From SZUA-442 sp963759175 (GTDB lineage Bacteria > Actinomycetota > Acidimicrobiia > Spongiisociales > UBA5794), in NCBI GenBank assembly GCA_963759175.1, contig CAVWXP010000009.1, forward strand, positions 25,852 to 89,851: 64,000 nt of DNA, given 5' to 3'. Of the stretch, positions 29,158 to 39,023 are shown one piece after another. The notes under the pieces are model-generated. The model was not told the DNA's origin and did not search any database. It was given only the letters and a program-made list of their open reading frames with translations. Positions within the stretch are counted from its first letter, which is position 1, and every line of letters starts with the position of its first letter. Position numbers and translations under genes: made by a program.

Positions 29158-29994
29158 TTACGGCAGGTGCTCGACGACCTCGGCGAGCGCGACGCGATAA
29201 TCGCGCATTGGCGAAAGACCCAGTTCCTGGATCCGTTCGGAATCCAGCACCGAATTCGCCGGACGCCTCGCGGGTGTCGGGTACTCCGCGGTGGAACACG
29301 GATGGACCGTGCGTGGATCGATGCTGGCCTGCTCGGCGATGGCGACAGCGACGTCGTACCACGATGCGACTCCGTCGTTGGCGAGGTGCAAGATCCCCTC
29401 CGCTTCCGCGTCGAGGGCATCGAGCGTTCCCGTCACCAGATCGTCCACGAAGGTCGGGTGCCCGATCTGGTCATCGACGACCTTCACCACCCCACGGCGC
29501 ATGTGGCCGAGGATCACGGAAGCGAAGCTCCGGTGCGTTGCGGACATCACCCACGATGTGCGGATGATCAGCGACGATCCGAGCGCACCGACCGCAGCGA
29601 TCTCGCCCTCACGCTTCGACCGCCCGTACATGTTGATCGGATCCGGAGCGTCGCTCTCGAGATACGGGGTGGCCTTCGTGCCATCGAACACATAGTCGGT
29701 CGAATAGGTGACGAATCGTGCCCCGATGTCGGCGCACACCTCGGCGAGCCTGCCGACGGCGACCGCGTTGATGGCGCGAGCCGTCTCGGGATCGGATTCC
29801 GCCGCATCGACAGCCGTGTACGCCGCGCAGTTGATCACCGTGCGCGGCCCCAGCGTGACCAGGACCTCAGCGATCGCATCGGTATCGCCCAGGTCCAGCT
29901 GCGAACGATCGAGGCACGTGCCATCGGTCCCGAGCCGTTTCCGAAAGGCGGTGCCGAGTTGCCCCGCCGATCCCGTGACGACGATCGATGTCAC
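29158..29994 (-). CDS. rmlD: dTDP-4-dehydrorhamnose reductase
   Basis: Last step of dTDP-L-rhamnose synthesis, reducing the 4-keto group with NAD(P)H. The 278-residue protein has VVTGSAGQLGTAF, INCAAYTAVDAAESD, YSTDYVFDG, and the active-site YGRSKREGE. I choose GTG 29994, whose GTGA overlaps the rmlA stop; the longer open frame reaching 30864 is the reverse reading of rmlA in another frame. Intact and full length, it closes the rml group. Confidence 0.95.
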   Translation of the reverse strand: MTSIVVTGSAGQLGTAFRKRLGTDGTCLDRSQLDLGDTDAIAEVLVTLGPRTVINCAAYTAVDAAESDPETARAINAVAVGRLAEVCADIGARFVTYSTDYVFDGTKATPYLESDAPDPINMYGRSKREGEIAAVGALGSSLIIRTSWVMSATHRSFASVILGHMRRGVVKVVDDQIGHPTFVDDLVTGTLDALDAEAEGILHLANDGVASWYDVAVAIAEQASIDPRTVHPCSTAEYPTPARRPANSVLDSERIQELGLSPMRDYRVALAEVVEHLP

Positions 29995-30857
29995 GCAGCG
30001 CCTTCGGCGAGAACACCCTCGATGTATTCGCGGTACCCGCTCTTCGGCATCTCCTCCACGAGGGCAGCCAATTGGTCGGCGTCGAGGTATCCCTGGTGGA
30101 GAGCGATCTCCTCGAGACAGGCGATCTTGAATCCCTGTCGATGCTCGATCGTGGCAATGAAATTCGCCGCCTCGAGCAGTGAGTCGTGCGTCCCCGAGTC
30201 CAACCACGCGACCCCCCTCCCCAACATCCGAGCACGAAGGGTGCCTCTTTCCATGTACGCACGGTTGAGGTCGGTGATCTCGAGCTCGCCCCGATCGGAC
30301 GGATCGAGAGCCCTGGCGAGTGCAACGACCTGGTTGTCGTACAGGTACAGGCCCGGAACGGCGAAGTGGGACTTGGGACGATCGGGCTTCTCCTCGAGCG
30401 AGATCACGGTGTCGCCGTCGAGCTCCACGACGCCGTATCGCTGGGGATCCTTGACGGGATAGGCGAAGACCGCTGCACCGGTGTCGAACGAGGCGGCGAG
30501 ATCGGCAAGACCGAGGTCGCCGTAGAAGATGTTGTCTCCGAGGATGAGCGTGACGGAGTCCGAACCGATGAAGTCGGCGCCGATCAGGAACGCCTCGGCG
30601 ATGCCACGCGGTTGGTCCTGGATCGCGTAGCCGATCGAGATCCCCCACTGCGACCCGTCTCCGAGCAGCGACTCGAAACGCGGTACGTCGCTTGGTGTCG
30701 AGATGAGGAGTATCTCGCGGATTCCCGCATCCATGAGGGTGGCGAGGGGGTAATAGATCATCGGCTTGTCGTACACCGGTTGGAGTTGCTTGCTCGCGAC
30801 GCGTGTCATCGGATCCAGGCGTGTTCCCGCTCCCCCGGCCAGCACGATCCCCTTCAT
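29991..30857 (-). CDS. rmlA: Glucose-1-phosphate thymidylyltransferase
   Basis: Makes dTDP-glucose from dTTP and glucose-1-phosphate, the first committed step of the rhamnose pathway. The 288-residue protein opens with KGIVLAGGAGTRLDPMT, followed by KQLQPVYDKPMIYYPLATLM, LILGDNIFYG and EEKPDRPKS. ATG 30857 overlaps the rmlB stop (ATGA). In the raw frame an upstream extension to 30953 exists but lacks conserved residues. Order rmlC-rmlB-rmlA-rmlD with overlaps shows one operon. Confidence 0.97.
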   Translation of the reverse strand: MKGIVLAGGAGTRLDPMTRVASKQLQPVYDKPMIYYPLATLMDAGIREILLISTPSDVPRFESLLGDGSQWGISIGYAIQDQPRGIAEAFLIGADFIGSDSVTLILGDNIFYGDLGLADLAASFDTGAAVFAYPVKDPQRYGVVELDGDTVISLEEKPDRPKSHFAVPGLYLYDNQVVALARALDPSDRGELEITDLNRAYMERGTLRARMLGRGVAWLDSGTHDSLLEAANFIATIEHRQGFKIACLEEIALHQGYLDADQLAALVEEMPKSGYREYIEGVLAEGAA

Positions 30858-31823
30858 GACGCACCTTTCAGCGGTTCCCACCAGTCCCGACGATCCCGGT
30901 ACCACGCGATGGTCTCCGCGAGGTGGGCGGAGAAGTCGTGCTCGGGCTTCCATCCGAGCGCACGCACCTTGGATGAATCGACGGCGTATCGCAGGTCGTG
31001 GCCGAGTCGGTCCTCGACCCGCTCGATCATCTGCTCGTCGTGGTCGAGGGCCTCGAGGATGCGGTGCGTGAGGTCGAGGTTCGACAGCTGGGCATTGGCC
31101 CCGATGTTGTACACCTCGCCGCTCCCACCCGCATCGACGAGCAGGTGGAGGGCTGCGGTGTGGTCATCGACGTGCAGCCAGTCGCGTTCGTTGCGTCCGT
31201 CGCCGTACAGGGGTACTCGTCGACCGTCGAGCAGGTTGGTGACGAACAGAGGGATCACCTTCTCGGGGAACTGGTAGGGACCGTAGTTGTTCGTGCACCG
31301 GGTGACGACCACGTCGTACCCGTAGGTCGTGTGATACGACAACGCGAGGAGGTCGGACCCGGCTTTCGAGGACGAGTACGGGCTGGACGGGATCCAAGGG
31401 AGCCGACTCATCGGGGAATCCCTCGGCCACCGAACCGTAGACCTCATCCGTGGAGACATGGACGAACCTCGGCACGTTGTGGCGCAACGCAGCCTCGAGC
31501 AGGACACCCGTTCCCACCACATTGGTCTCGAGGAACACACTCGGCCCCGCAATGGAGCGGTCGACATGGCTCTCGGCCGCGAAATGGACCACGACGTCGT
31601 GACCGGCCATGACACGGTCGACGACCTCTGGGTCACGGATGTCGGCGTGCACGAGCGTGTGGCGACCGAGGGCGTCGAGTTCGGCGACCGTCGCGGGCAC
31701 GCCTGCGTAGGTCAAGGCATCGAGATTCGTCACATGGGCGTCGGGTTCGGCGCGCAGCACGCGCCGGATGAAGTTCGAGCCGATGAATCCGGCTCCGCCG
31801 GTGACAAGGTACCTACGGCTCAT
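30854..31823 (-). pseudogene. rmlB: dTDP-glucose 4,6-dehydratase, one frameshift
   Basis: Second step of dTDP-rhamnose synthesis. The N-terminal half reads from ATG 31823 with YLVTGGAGFIGSNFIRR, VHFAAESHVDRSI and HVSTDEVYGSVAEG; the C-terminal half, with SPYSSSKAGSDLLALSYHTT, RCTNNYGPYQFPEKVIP and NERDWLHVDDH, is in another frame. The halves join at about 31393, where one extra base splits DESAPL from IPSSPYSS. The span of 970 bases is one more than a multiple of three, as expected. All catalytic residues are present, and the pathway would be incomplete otherwise, so a sequencing error is likely. Confidence 0.93.
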
Positions 31824-31845
31824 GTGATCGTGCCTCCGCGCCGGC

Positions 31846-32397
31846 TCAAGCGAACACCTCGGCGTCTGCAAGGGGTTGGGCGAGCGCGTCCTTGGGCGAT
31901 ACCAGCGGCGGCTCGCCACCGACAGGCCACTCGATTCCGATCTCGGGATCGTCCCAGAGGATCGAACGCTCGGCCGCCGGATCGTAGTAGTCGGTCGTCT
32001 TGTACAACAGCTCAGCACCATCGGACAGGGCCAGGAAACCGTGGGCGAAGCCCTCAGGGATCCACAGCTGCCGATGGTTCTCCGCGGTCAACTCGATCCC
32101 GAACCACGCACCGAATGTCGGCGATGATCGACGAATATCGACCGCCACGTCGAAGACCGCCCCGCTGATGCAACTGACCAGCTTGCCCTGTGGCGAGGGA
32201 CTCACCTGGTAGTGGAGTCCGCGCAGCACGCCTCGTAGCGAGCGGGACTGGTTGTCCTGGACGAAGCGAACCTCGTATCCGACCACATCGTTGAATCGAC
32301 GATGGTTCCACCGCTCGAGGAAGTGTCCACGATCGTCCTCGAAGACCTTGGGCTGGAGCAGCTCGAGGCCCTCAATCGCCGGATGGGCAGCGCTCAC
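31846..32397 (-). CDS. rmlC: dTDP-4-dehydrorhamnose 3,5-epimerase
   Basis: Third step of the rhamnose pathway. A 183-residue cupin with FEDDRGHFLERW, RFVQDNQSRSLRGVLRGLHYQ, the catalytic region GKLVSCISGAVFDVAVDIR, and IPEGFAHGFLALSD. GTG 32397 overlaps the stop of the upstream GT2 gene (GTGA), which decides the start; ATG at 32418 lies within that gene. Intact. Confidence 0.95.
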   Translation of the reverse strand: MSAAHPAIEGLELLQPKVFEDDRGHFLERWNHRRFNDVVGYEVRFVQDNQSRSLRGVLRGLHYQVSPSPQGKLVSCISGAVFDVAVDIRRSSPTFGAWFGIELTAENHRQLWIPEGFAHGFLALSDGAELLYKTTDYYDPAAERSILWDDPEIGIEWPVGGEPPLVSPKDALAQPLADAEVFA

Positions 32398-34271
32398 GGT
32401 CGTCCCTCGTCCGACCACTCGTTCGCCGGGAGAACGCCCGGGTCCGTGGGGACGCCCTTCGTGGTGACGACGCGCGGAGCGAGGCGCACCGAGAGTTGGT
32501 CGGTCGTATCGATGATCCCGAACTCACCGAGGTACGGCTGCTCCGCGAGCGGATGGAAGTAGGGGTCGGTGCTCTCCGCGATGCCGGGCCAACGAAACCT
32601 CATGCGGTTGATCGTGTACCCGTTGCCGGCATCCACATCGCCCCGCGATGCCGATTCGTGGTGGAGCAACGGGAACATCGGCTCGTAGACGATCACCCCA
32701 CCCAGGTGGCGCGTGAGCTTGAGGCACAGGTCCACATCCTGGAAGTCGGTGGGGAGGATCTCCTCGAATCCTCCCACGGCATCGAAAGCTGCACGACGCA
32801 CGAGCAGGCACGCCGCCGTCACACCGGTGACCTCGTGGGCCGAGTCGTGAGGGTCGCCCAGGCGGGGTTGATTCTCGAGACCACCCGAGAAGTGCCATCC
32901 GATGTGCCCTGAGCCCACAGCAACACCACCATGCTGGATCGTTTGCCTGTCCTCGTACAGGAGCTCGGTGCCGACAGCGACGACGTCGGGATCGTTGAAC
33001 CATCCCACCATCTGGATCAACCAGCGACGATGGAGCACCTCGACGTCGTTGTTGAGGAACAGCAGATGCTCGGCCGACGGGCCGGCGTCGGCTCCGATGT
33101 TGCACAATCGGCTGAAGTTGAACGCATCGTCGTGACGAACCACCGTTACGTCGGACCTGCCAGCCATCCGCTCGAGGTAGGACACCGTGGCCGGCTCGCG
33201 ACTTCCGTTGTCGACGATGACGACATGCAGGTCGATCCCATCGGTCCGCTCGAGGAGCGAAGAGAGGGTCACCTCGAGGAGGTCCACCCGGTCGCGGGTC
33301 GGCACCACCACCTTGACGAGGGGGGCCGCATCCGGCACGTCCCACTGCACGGCGTACTTGAACGGAACGCCGCGCCCCAACGTTGCCGTTGCCGGCCATT
33401 GGCGGCGCTCGATGGCGCGTCCCACCGCCGTGAGGCCCGCCGCCTCCGCATAGGGTTTGGCGGACGGGTCGTCCGCCGTCGAGGCGGCTGAGCGCCGCCA
33501 GAGGTACAGGACGCTGGGGATGTGGACCACGGTCATGGGCTCCTCCGACAGGCGGATGAGGAAGTCGTGGTCCTGGGCTCCACTCGAATCGTCGGTCAGA
33601 CCACCGACACGTCGGGCGAGTTCGGCACGGACGACCGAGAGGTGTGAGATGTAGTTGTACCCGAGCAGGAGACGGGGTGACCACGACGGCTTGAGGACGC
33701 GATCGGTGATGACGCCATCGTCGTCCACCTTCGCCTCGTCCGTGTAGATGAGATCGGCGACGCCGGTGCTGGTCGCCACCCACTCGAGGGCCGTACGCAC
33801 GAGCAGGTCGTCCTGGTCCATGAACGCGATGAACGTGCCAGTCGCCGCTTCGATACCGGTGTTGGTCGCAGCGGCGATACCGCCATTCTGCTCGCGGGTG
33901 ACAACTCGTATGCGCTCATCGGATGCGGAGAACGCCGCCAGCAGATCTGCGACGTGGGCGCTCGGTGAGGCGTCATTCACGAGCACCATCTCCCACCGGC
34001 CGTACGTCTGCGATCGCACGGACGCCACGCATGCCCGGATGTGGTGCTCCTGGGGTTCGTACACCGGAACGACGATGGAGATGAGGTCGTCCCCCACGTG
34101 TCCGGTGGGAGAGGTCGCCTCGTGGACCAGGATCCAGTCGTGGGCCGTCACCGGGTTGCGTGGCACACTGCTGCCCGCGACCTTCCATCGCAGCCACGAC
34201 CAGGCGATGCCCATCGCACGGCCGAAGCCGACATCGCTGATCAACGCACCGAGTCGTCGAATGCGGCTCAT
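32394..34271 (-). CDS. Two-domain family 2 glycosyltransferase
   Basis: A 625-residue cytoplasmic protein carrying two complete GT-A domains. Domain 1 (about residues 60-280) has SIVVPVYEPQEHHIRACVAS, MVLVNDASPS and FMDQDDLL; domain 2 (about 310-580) has KVVVPTRDRVDLLEVTLSSL, VVIVDNGSRE, LFLNNDVEV and DFQDVDLCLKL. Tandem GT2 proteins of this kind add two different linkages to rhamnan and O-antigen chains. It lies directly upstream of rmlC with overlapping stop and start, so rhamnose is a plausible donor. It overlaps the methyltransferase stop by four bases. Confidence 0.94.
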   Translation of the reverse strand: MSRIRRLGALISDVGFGRAMGIAWSWLRWKVAGSSVPRNPVTAHDWILVHEATSPTGHVGDDLISIVVPVYEPQEHHIRACVASVRSQTYGRWEMVLVNDASPSAHVADLLAAFSASDERIRVVTREQNGGIAAATNTGIEAATGTFIAFMDQDDLLVRTALEWVATSTGVADLIYTDEAKVDDDGVITDRVLKPSWSPRLLLGYNYISHLSVVRAELARRVGGLTDDSSGAQDHDFLIRLSEEPMTVVHIPSVLYLWRRSAASTADDPSAKPYAEAAGLTAVGRAIERRQWPATATLGRGVPFKYAVQWDVPDAAPLVKVVVPTRDRVDLLEVTLSSLLERTDGIDLHVVIVDNGSREPATVSYLERMAGRSDVTVVRHDDAFNFSRLCNIGADAGPSAEHLLFLNNDVEVLHRRWLIQMVGWFNDPDVVAVGTELLYEDRQTIQHGGVAVGSGHIGWHFSGGLENQPRLGDPHDSAHEVTGVTAACLLVRRAAFDAVGGFEEILPTDFQDVDLCLKLTRHLGGVIVYEPMFPLLHHESASRGDVDAGNGYTINRMRFRWPGIAESTDPYFHPLAEQPYLGEFGIIDTTDQLSVRLAPRVVTTKGVPTDPGVLPANEWSDEGRP

Positions 34272-35233
34272 GACGGCGACCCTTCCGCAAGCCGGGCATC
34301 GAAGGCAGAGGCTGCGCGGTCGTACGCCAGCCGAGCCTCGAGCTCGAGCGCTGCGATCCTGCGGTGGTAGTCATCGTTCAGTCGATGCTCACGAGCCTCG
34401 TATTCGACTCGGAGTGCAGCCCGCTCTGCGGCGGCTTCGCCCTCCAACGTTGCCTTCAGGGCGTCGAGCTCGGACAGGAACTCCGTGCGCTGGGCTTCGG
34501 CCGCCCGCCCCTCGTCGGCTTGGTTGCGAACGGCCTCGCCAAGGGTTGCGAACACCTTTCGTACGGCCACTGCGGTCTCATCGGTCGATCCCAGGAGCGC
34601 AGCGACCGATGCCGACTGGGACGCACCGATTCCCGCAACGCCGAGTCCGTGGGAGTGGTCGAAGGTGAACGTGGAGTGCGCCGCCTCGATCTCCTGCCAC
34701 AAACGGTAGACACCGAATCCTCGCTCCCGTACGGCGACGTCGTGGAACAGGACGATCCCGCGATCCGAGAGCTTGGGGAGCCACGACTCGAAGTCGTGCT
34801 TCACGGACTCGTACGTGTGATGACCGTCGATGTGGAGTAGATCGATCTCGCCATCGCTGAAGTGGTCGACGGCGTCATCGAATGTGGACCGCACGAGCGA
34901 TGCAAAGCGCCCGTAGTAGCGGGCGTTGTGCTCGGACACGCGGGTGAACACGTCCTCGCCGTACACACCGGAGTGCTCATCGCCCACCCATGTATCGACG
35001 GCGTACGCCGAGCAATCGAGGTCGAGGGCGTCTGCCATCTGGCAAAGGGCGAAGAAGGAGTTCCCATAGTGTGCACCGAGCTCGACGACCGTGCGCGGGC
35101 GCGCGGCGGAAACGATCCAGAAAGCGAACGGAATGTGCCCCGTCCATGCGGGAGTGTCACCGATCAGCCAACGGGGTTGCGTGAAGATGCCGACATCGCG
35201 AGGGAGCACGACGGGGAATTCAGGCTGGTTCAT
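34268..35233 (-). CDS. SAM-dependent methyltransferase (Methyltransf_24-like) with C-terminal coiled coil
   Basis: The first 200 residues form a class I methyltransferase: VVELGAHYGNSFFALCQMA is the SAM-binding loop, AYAVDTWVGDE and DLLHIDGHHTYESVKHD the following strands. The last 120 residues are charged and helical (ELDALKATLEGEAAAERAAL and so on), a coiled coil. Such fusions resemble chain-terminating methyltransferases that measure O-antigen length by a coiled coil; that role is inference. ATG 35233 is favoured by AGGAG four bases upstream; ATG 35245 is also possible. It sits inside the rhamnose operon. Confidence 0.88.
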   Translation of the reverse strand: MNQPEFPVVLPRDVGIFTQPRWLIGDTPAWTGHIPFAFWIVSAARPRTVVELGAHYGNSFFALCQMADALDLDCSAYAVDTWVGDEHSGVYGEDVFTRVSEHNARYYGRFASLVRSTFDDAVDHFSDGEIDLLHIDGHHTYESVKHDFESWLPKLSDRGIVLFHDVAVRERGFGVYRLWQEIEAAHSTFTFDHSHGLGVAGIGASQSASVAALLGSTDETAVAVRKVFATLGEAVRNQADEGRAAEAQRTEFLSELDALKATLEGEAAAERAALRVEYEAREHRLNDDYHRRIAALELEARLAYDRAASAFDARLAEGSPS

Positions 35234-37973
35234 CGGGCTCCTCATCGGTCGTCGTGAGCCGGCGAACCGACCGCGCGCGTACTGCCGCTATCCCCAACAT
35301 CGACAACGATAGTAGGACTGCCGAGGCCGAGATGATCGAGCCCGCGGGCGCACCGGGCGGCACGTGACGGAGTTCGACCGTGTGCGTGCCCTTCCGCACC
35401 GCAATGGCACCGAAGGCATGATCGGCATCGAGGATGGGAACCGATTCGCCGTCGAGGGTCGCCACCCAGTCGGTCTGGATGCTCTCGGCTACGACCACGA
35501 AGCCTGCGCCGTCGGCGACGACTTCGAGTGAGATCGCACCTCCTGTGTCGCTCAGAACCGAGATGCTTCCAGCTCCGCCAGAGGTTTGGGCGCTGCCGCC
35601 ATCGAGGATCACCGTTCCTCCGTCGATGCCCTCACCGAGCAGGCGGAGCCTCGCGGTCTCGTTGGCCACGACCAGTGCCTCCGACGCCCACCGGATGCGC
35701 TCGAGCACACCGAGTCGCTCGTAGATCGGCATCGCGTCCGAAAGGACCAACCGGAGGTTGTCGGCCTCCGCGTAGGTGATGTCGAACACCGGCACTCCGT
35801 CCGTAGTGGAGACGACTGGCACCGCCGTATCCCCTTCGTATCGCAATCGGAGGCGAACCACGGCCTGATCCTCGGGAATCGCGATGTGGAGGGGCCCTTC
35901 GCTCAGGTACTTGTCGATGCGACGTGATCCGGCGCTCACCACGGCTCCGGTCGGATCGAGGCCTTCGAGGATGAACTCGTCGGCCCGGGTCCCCGGGTCG
36001 AAACCCGCCACGATCGACAGGGACACGCCGCGGGGAATCGAGATGGCATCGACCTCGAACACGGATCCGCCGTCGATCGGCATGGTCGTGTCCGGTTCAC
36101 CGAGCCGGATCGAGGACCCTGCGAGGGCGATGCGGGGATCGGTTGCGAAGTAGCGGGCCGACATGCGGTCGAGGACCGGCGAGACTCCGACATCGGGCCG
36201 AGATGCGAGGATCGAGAACGTGGGACTTGCGTCCATGACGTCGGGGTCGATCACCTCGAGGAGGTCCTGCCATTCCTCGTCGTGGAATGCGTGTCCGGTC
36301 ACCGATCGGATGCCGAAGTACGCCGTGGTGCTCGGATACAGGGCGAGGCCGGCCACGACCACGCGCTCATCGCCTATGCGCTCGGATATGAACGCGTGGG
36401 TCGAAGTCGTCGGATAGAACTGCTCGACCGGTATCTGCGGCCAGAACGGGCCTGCGAACATCGTCGCCTCGAGGGCGATCACCAACGGAACGACGACCAC
36501 GAAGCCGACTCGGGCGCGGGCGTGGGAGACATGCGCCATGCCCAACGCCGCAAGGGTGACCACTGCGATGATGCCCGCAACGATGAGTCGGTCCCGCAGG
36601 TAGTCGGTCTGTAGATTGGCCTCTGCCATCTGCCATGCGCGCAGGAGCGCCCCACCGGCGATGGCTCCGACAGCACCGAGGGCGATGGCGAGCATCGAGC
36701 GACGCCCCCAACGAGACCGCTCGGGGACACCACGCAGCACCGCCTCGAATCCGATTGCCGCCACCACAGCGAGGAGGAACCCCAGGACGGATCTGAGCCT
36801 CCCGACGAAGTTCAGGCCGAACAGGGGGGTCTTCTGGAGGAGTTCGAGCAGTGGTCCCCCGATCCACATGAGACTCGCTGCGACTGCCGCGGCGCCCACG
36901 AAGTACCACAGGACGGAAGGACGGACGACGGAGCGTCCGTAGACGAGCGCGGCGACGACCAACACGACCGCTGCGATACCGATGAAGCTCTGGATCTCGA
37001 TGTAGTTGATGGGTCCGAAGTAGTTCCGGTCGACCGGCGATCCGAAGGCGTTGGGAACCACCAGTGTGGCGATGGTGCGGATCGGCAGGTGGATGCCCGA
37101 CGCCTGAGCGCGCTCGGTCAGGTCCTGGGCGACGAGCGACCCGTAGAACGGCACCAGCTGCACAGCGGCCACCGCCGTCCCGACGATGACACCCGCGCCG
37201 AGGACGACCAGGCGACCCGCAGCGACGCGGATCTCGCTGATCGAGAGCGCTCGAACCACGGCGTAGGCGCCGCCGAAGGCGAGTCCGTAGCCCGTGACGC
37301 TGGGAAAGCCCTCGAACCACATCGTCGCGACCACGGCGACGAGCGGTAGTGCCCACACCGCTTTTCGCTTCACGAACACCATCTCGATCGACCAGAACAA
37401 TGCAGCGACGAGCGCGCCGACATGGGTCTGATGCCAGTTGTTCCACGCCACCTGAAAGCCACTGAACGCAAAGATCAACCCTCCCACGATGGAACTCGCG
37501 CGGTGGAGGCCATGGAGGCGCAGGAACCAGGCGGTGAATCCGATGGCTACGGCCAATTCGAGGACCTTCGAGACGGCCGGGGCATACCAGAGCGGAAGTA
37601 TCCAGAACGGCAGGTTGAGGGCCGAGAAGACACCCGCATTGCGAATGGATGCGAACGCCGTCCCACCGAGCTGCAACGGATTCCAGGTGGGCAGCGATGG
37701 CCCGAGCATCGATCGCATGGCCGCCTTCTCAGGCATGATGGTGTCGACGGTGTCCCCGACGAGCGGATTCGTCGGAACGACGCCATCGGGCGGAAGGCTG
37801 CGCCACGGCGCGAAGCTCTCCATGATGTCGGCGCCATAGAACGACCGCAGGCCCAGCAGCGACAGGCCCAGGACGACGGCGACCACGACGACGACCGCCG
37901 CGATCACAACGCCTGATGCGATACGTCCCGCATCGTCGTCGACGGTTGCGGCCCCTTCGTGTGGATCTCCCAT
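35220..37973 (-). CDS. YfhO-family large membrane protein (putative GT-C glycosyltransferase)
   Basis: A 917-residue protein with a TM helix at residues 20-45, a periplasmic loop containing YGADIMESFAPW and TWNPLQLGGTAF, about ten further TM helices, a large soluble C-terminal region (from about residue 520) and a final TM helix before RARSVRRL. This is the YfhO layout, whose members glycosylate wall polymers with lipid-linked sugars. The motif FSGFQVAWNNWHQTHVGA is typical. It opens the operon running to rmlD and is divergent from the LPG-synthase-like gene. Confidence 0.9.
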   Translation of the reverse strand: MGDPHEGAATVDDDAGRIASGVVIAAVVVVVAVVLGLSLLGLRSFYGADIMESFAPWRSLPPDGVVPTNPLVGDTVDTIMPEKAAMRSMLGPSLPTWNPLQLGGTAFASIRNAGVFSALNLPFWILPLWYAPAVSKVLELAVAIGFTAWFLRLHGLHRASSIVGGLIFAFSGFQVAWNNWHQTHVGALVAALFWSIEMVFVKRKAVWALPLVAVVATMWFEGFPSVTGYGLAFGGAYAVVRALSISEIRVAAGRLVVLGAGVIVGTAVAAVQLVPFYGSLVAQDLTERAQASGIHLPIRTIATLVVPNAFGSPVDRNYFGPINYIEIQSFIGIAAVVLVVAALVYGRSVVRPSVLWYFVGAAAVAASLMWIGGPLLELLQKTPLFGLNFVGRLRSVLGFLLAVVAAIGFEAVLRGVPERSRWGRRSMLAIALGAVGAIAGGALLRAWQMAEANLQTDYLRDRLIVAGIIAVVTLAALGMAHVSHARARVGFVVVVPLVIALEATMFAGPFWPQIPVEQFYPTTSTHAFISERIGDERVVVAGLALYPSTTAYFGIRSVTGHAFHDEEWQDLLEVIDPDVMDASPTFSILASRPDVGVSPVLDRMSARYFATDPRIALAGSSIRLGEPDTTMPIDGGSVFEVDAISIPRGVSLSIVAGFDPGTRADEFILEGLDPTGAVVSAGSRRIDKYLSEGPLHIAIPEDQAVVRLRLRYEGDTAVPVVSTTDGVPVFDITYAEADNLRLVLSDAMPIYERLGVLERIRWASEALVVANETARLRLLGEGIDGGTVILDGGSAQTSGGAGSISVLSDTGGAISLEVVADGAGFVVVAESIQTDWVATLDGESVPILDADHAFGAIAVRKGTHTVELRHVPPGAPAGSIISASAVLLSLSMLGIAAVRARSVRRLTTTDEEPDEPA

Positions 37974-38000
37974 GGCGTCCGCAAGCCTATGGACAGCAAG

Positions 38001-38015
38001 CGGGCAACGCCCGCG
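38001..38015. other. Short hairpin between divergent genes
   Basis: GCGGGC and GCCCGC surround AAC in the 93-base gap between the YfhO gene and the gene at 38067. It may be an operator or a leader hairpin; no promoter could be placed convincingly here. Confidence 0.35.
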
Positions 38016-38066
38016 ATCACGACGACCTACCGATCATTGGGGGATGCAGCATCTAAGGTCGCCGCG

Positions 38067-39023
38067 GTGGACACGCCGAGCAACGATCGCGAACCGAAGG
38101 CTCCGGCCCCGAACCCATCGCGCCGGTCACGTTCGATCGGCGTGATCGTGGGCCTCGTTGGCCTCGCGTTCGCCGCGTACGCGGTGTACCTGTCACGCGA
38201 TGAGCTGACCGGTGCCGATCTCGATGCCGCTGTCCTGCTCGCAGCCATGGGAATCGGTCTCGCAGGCATGTTCACCGTCGGGGCGAACTGGCTGCGCATC
38301 ATGCGCAAACTCGGAGCAACGGTGCCCTCGCTGGGTGGCATGCGCTGGTACTACGTCGGTCAACTCGGCAAGTACATTCCCGGCGGACTGTGGGCGGTGC
38401 TGGGGAGGAGCGAGCTGGCCTCGCGCGACGGCGTCGCGCGATCTATCGCCTACCCGAGCGTCGCCATGAGCCTGATCACGACGTACGCGGCCGCAGCAGC
38501 CACAGGCGGCCTGTTCCTGGCGTTCGGCTCGTCGGGCGCGGCCGGGAAGGCGGGATGGCTCGTCGGTTCCCTTGCCATGATCGGGATCACGGTGGCCGTC
38601 CTGAGCGAGGCCGTCATCGGTCGCATCAACGCATTGACGTCGCGATTCGGCACGACCGTCACGCTCCCGTCTGCCTCACCTCGGCTGTCGTCCACCGCGA
38701 TCGCTTTGACCATGCCTGCGTGGGTGGCGATCGGCGCGGCAACCTCGGTGACCGCCTCTGCACTCGGGTTCGACCCGGATACGGTCGATGTCGTGGCGGC
38801 GACCTCCTACGCATGGCTCGCGGGATTTCTCGTCCTGCCGCTCCCGGGCGGACTCGGCGTGCGCGAAGCGGTGTTCATCGCATTGTGGGGTGGACCTGCA
38901 TCCGAGGCCGCCGCCATCGCGGTACTGGCGAGGATCGTGTTCATCCTCGTCGATCTCACGGGTGCCGCGGTGTCGTCGATCGCCGATGGGGCTTCGAAAC
39001 GACGAGTCAGCGGAAGTCGCTGA
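38067..39023 (+). CDS. LPG synthase-like transmembrane protein (MprF N-terminal/UPF0104 type)
   Basis: A polytopic protein of about 318 residues with 7-8 TM helices. It carries the family motifs YYVGQLGKYIPGGLWAVLGR and LPLPGGLGVREAVFIALWGG. In MprF this membrane domain flips lipids; stand-alone relatives occur near glycosyltransferases, and some are proposed lipid transporters. Because no Wzx flippase is recognisable in this window, a role in moving lipid-linked intermediates is worth considering, but that is speculation. GTG 38067 with TAAGG upstream is preferred; the frame opens at 37959, inside the YfhO gene. It overlaps the next gene tail to tail by 17 bases. Confidence 0.88.
   Translation: MDTPSNDREPKAPAPNPSRRSRSIGVIVGLVGLAFAAYAVYLSRDELTGADLDAAVLLAAMGIGLAGMFTVGANWLRIMRKLGATVPSLGGMRWYYVGQLGKYIPGGLWAVLGRSELASRDGVARSIAYPSVAMSLITTYAAAAATGGLFLAFGSSGAAGKAGWLVGSLAMIGITVAVLSEAVIGRINALTSRFGTTVTLPSASPRLSSTAIALTMPAWVAIGAATSVTASALGFDPDTVDVVAATSYAWLAGFLVLPLPGGLGVREAVFIALWGGPASEAAAIAVLARIVFILVDLTGAAVSSIADGASKRRVSGSR

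Noticed and set aside
29995..30864. N-terminal extension of rmlD to 568 residues
   Set aside because: The extension is the rmlA gene read in another frame; GTG 29994 with its overlap is the sensible start.
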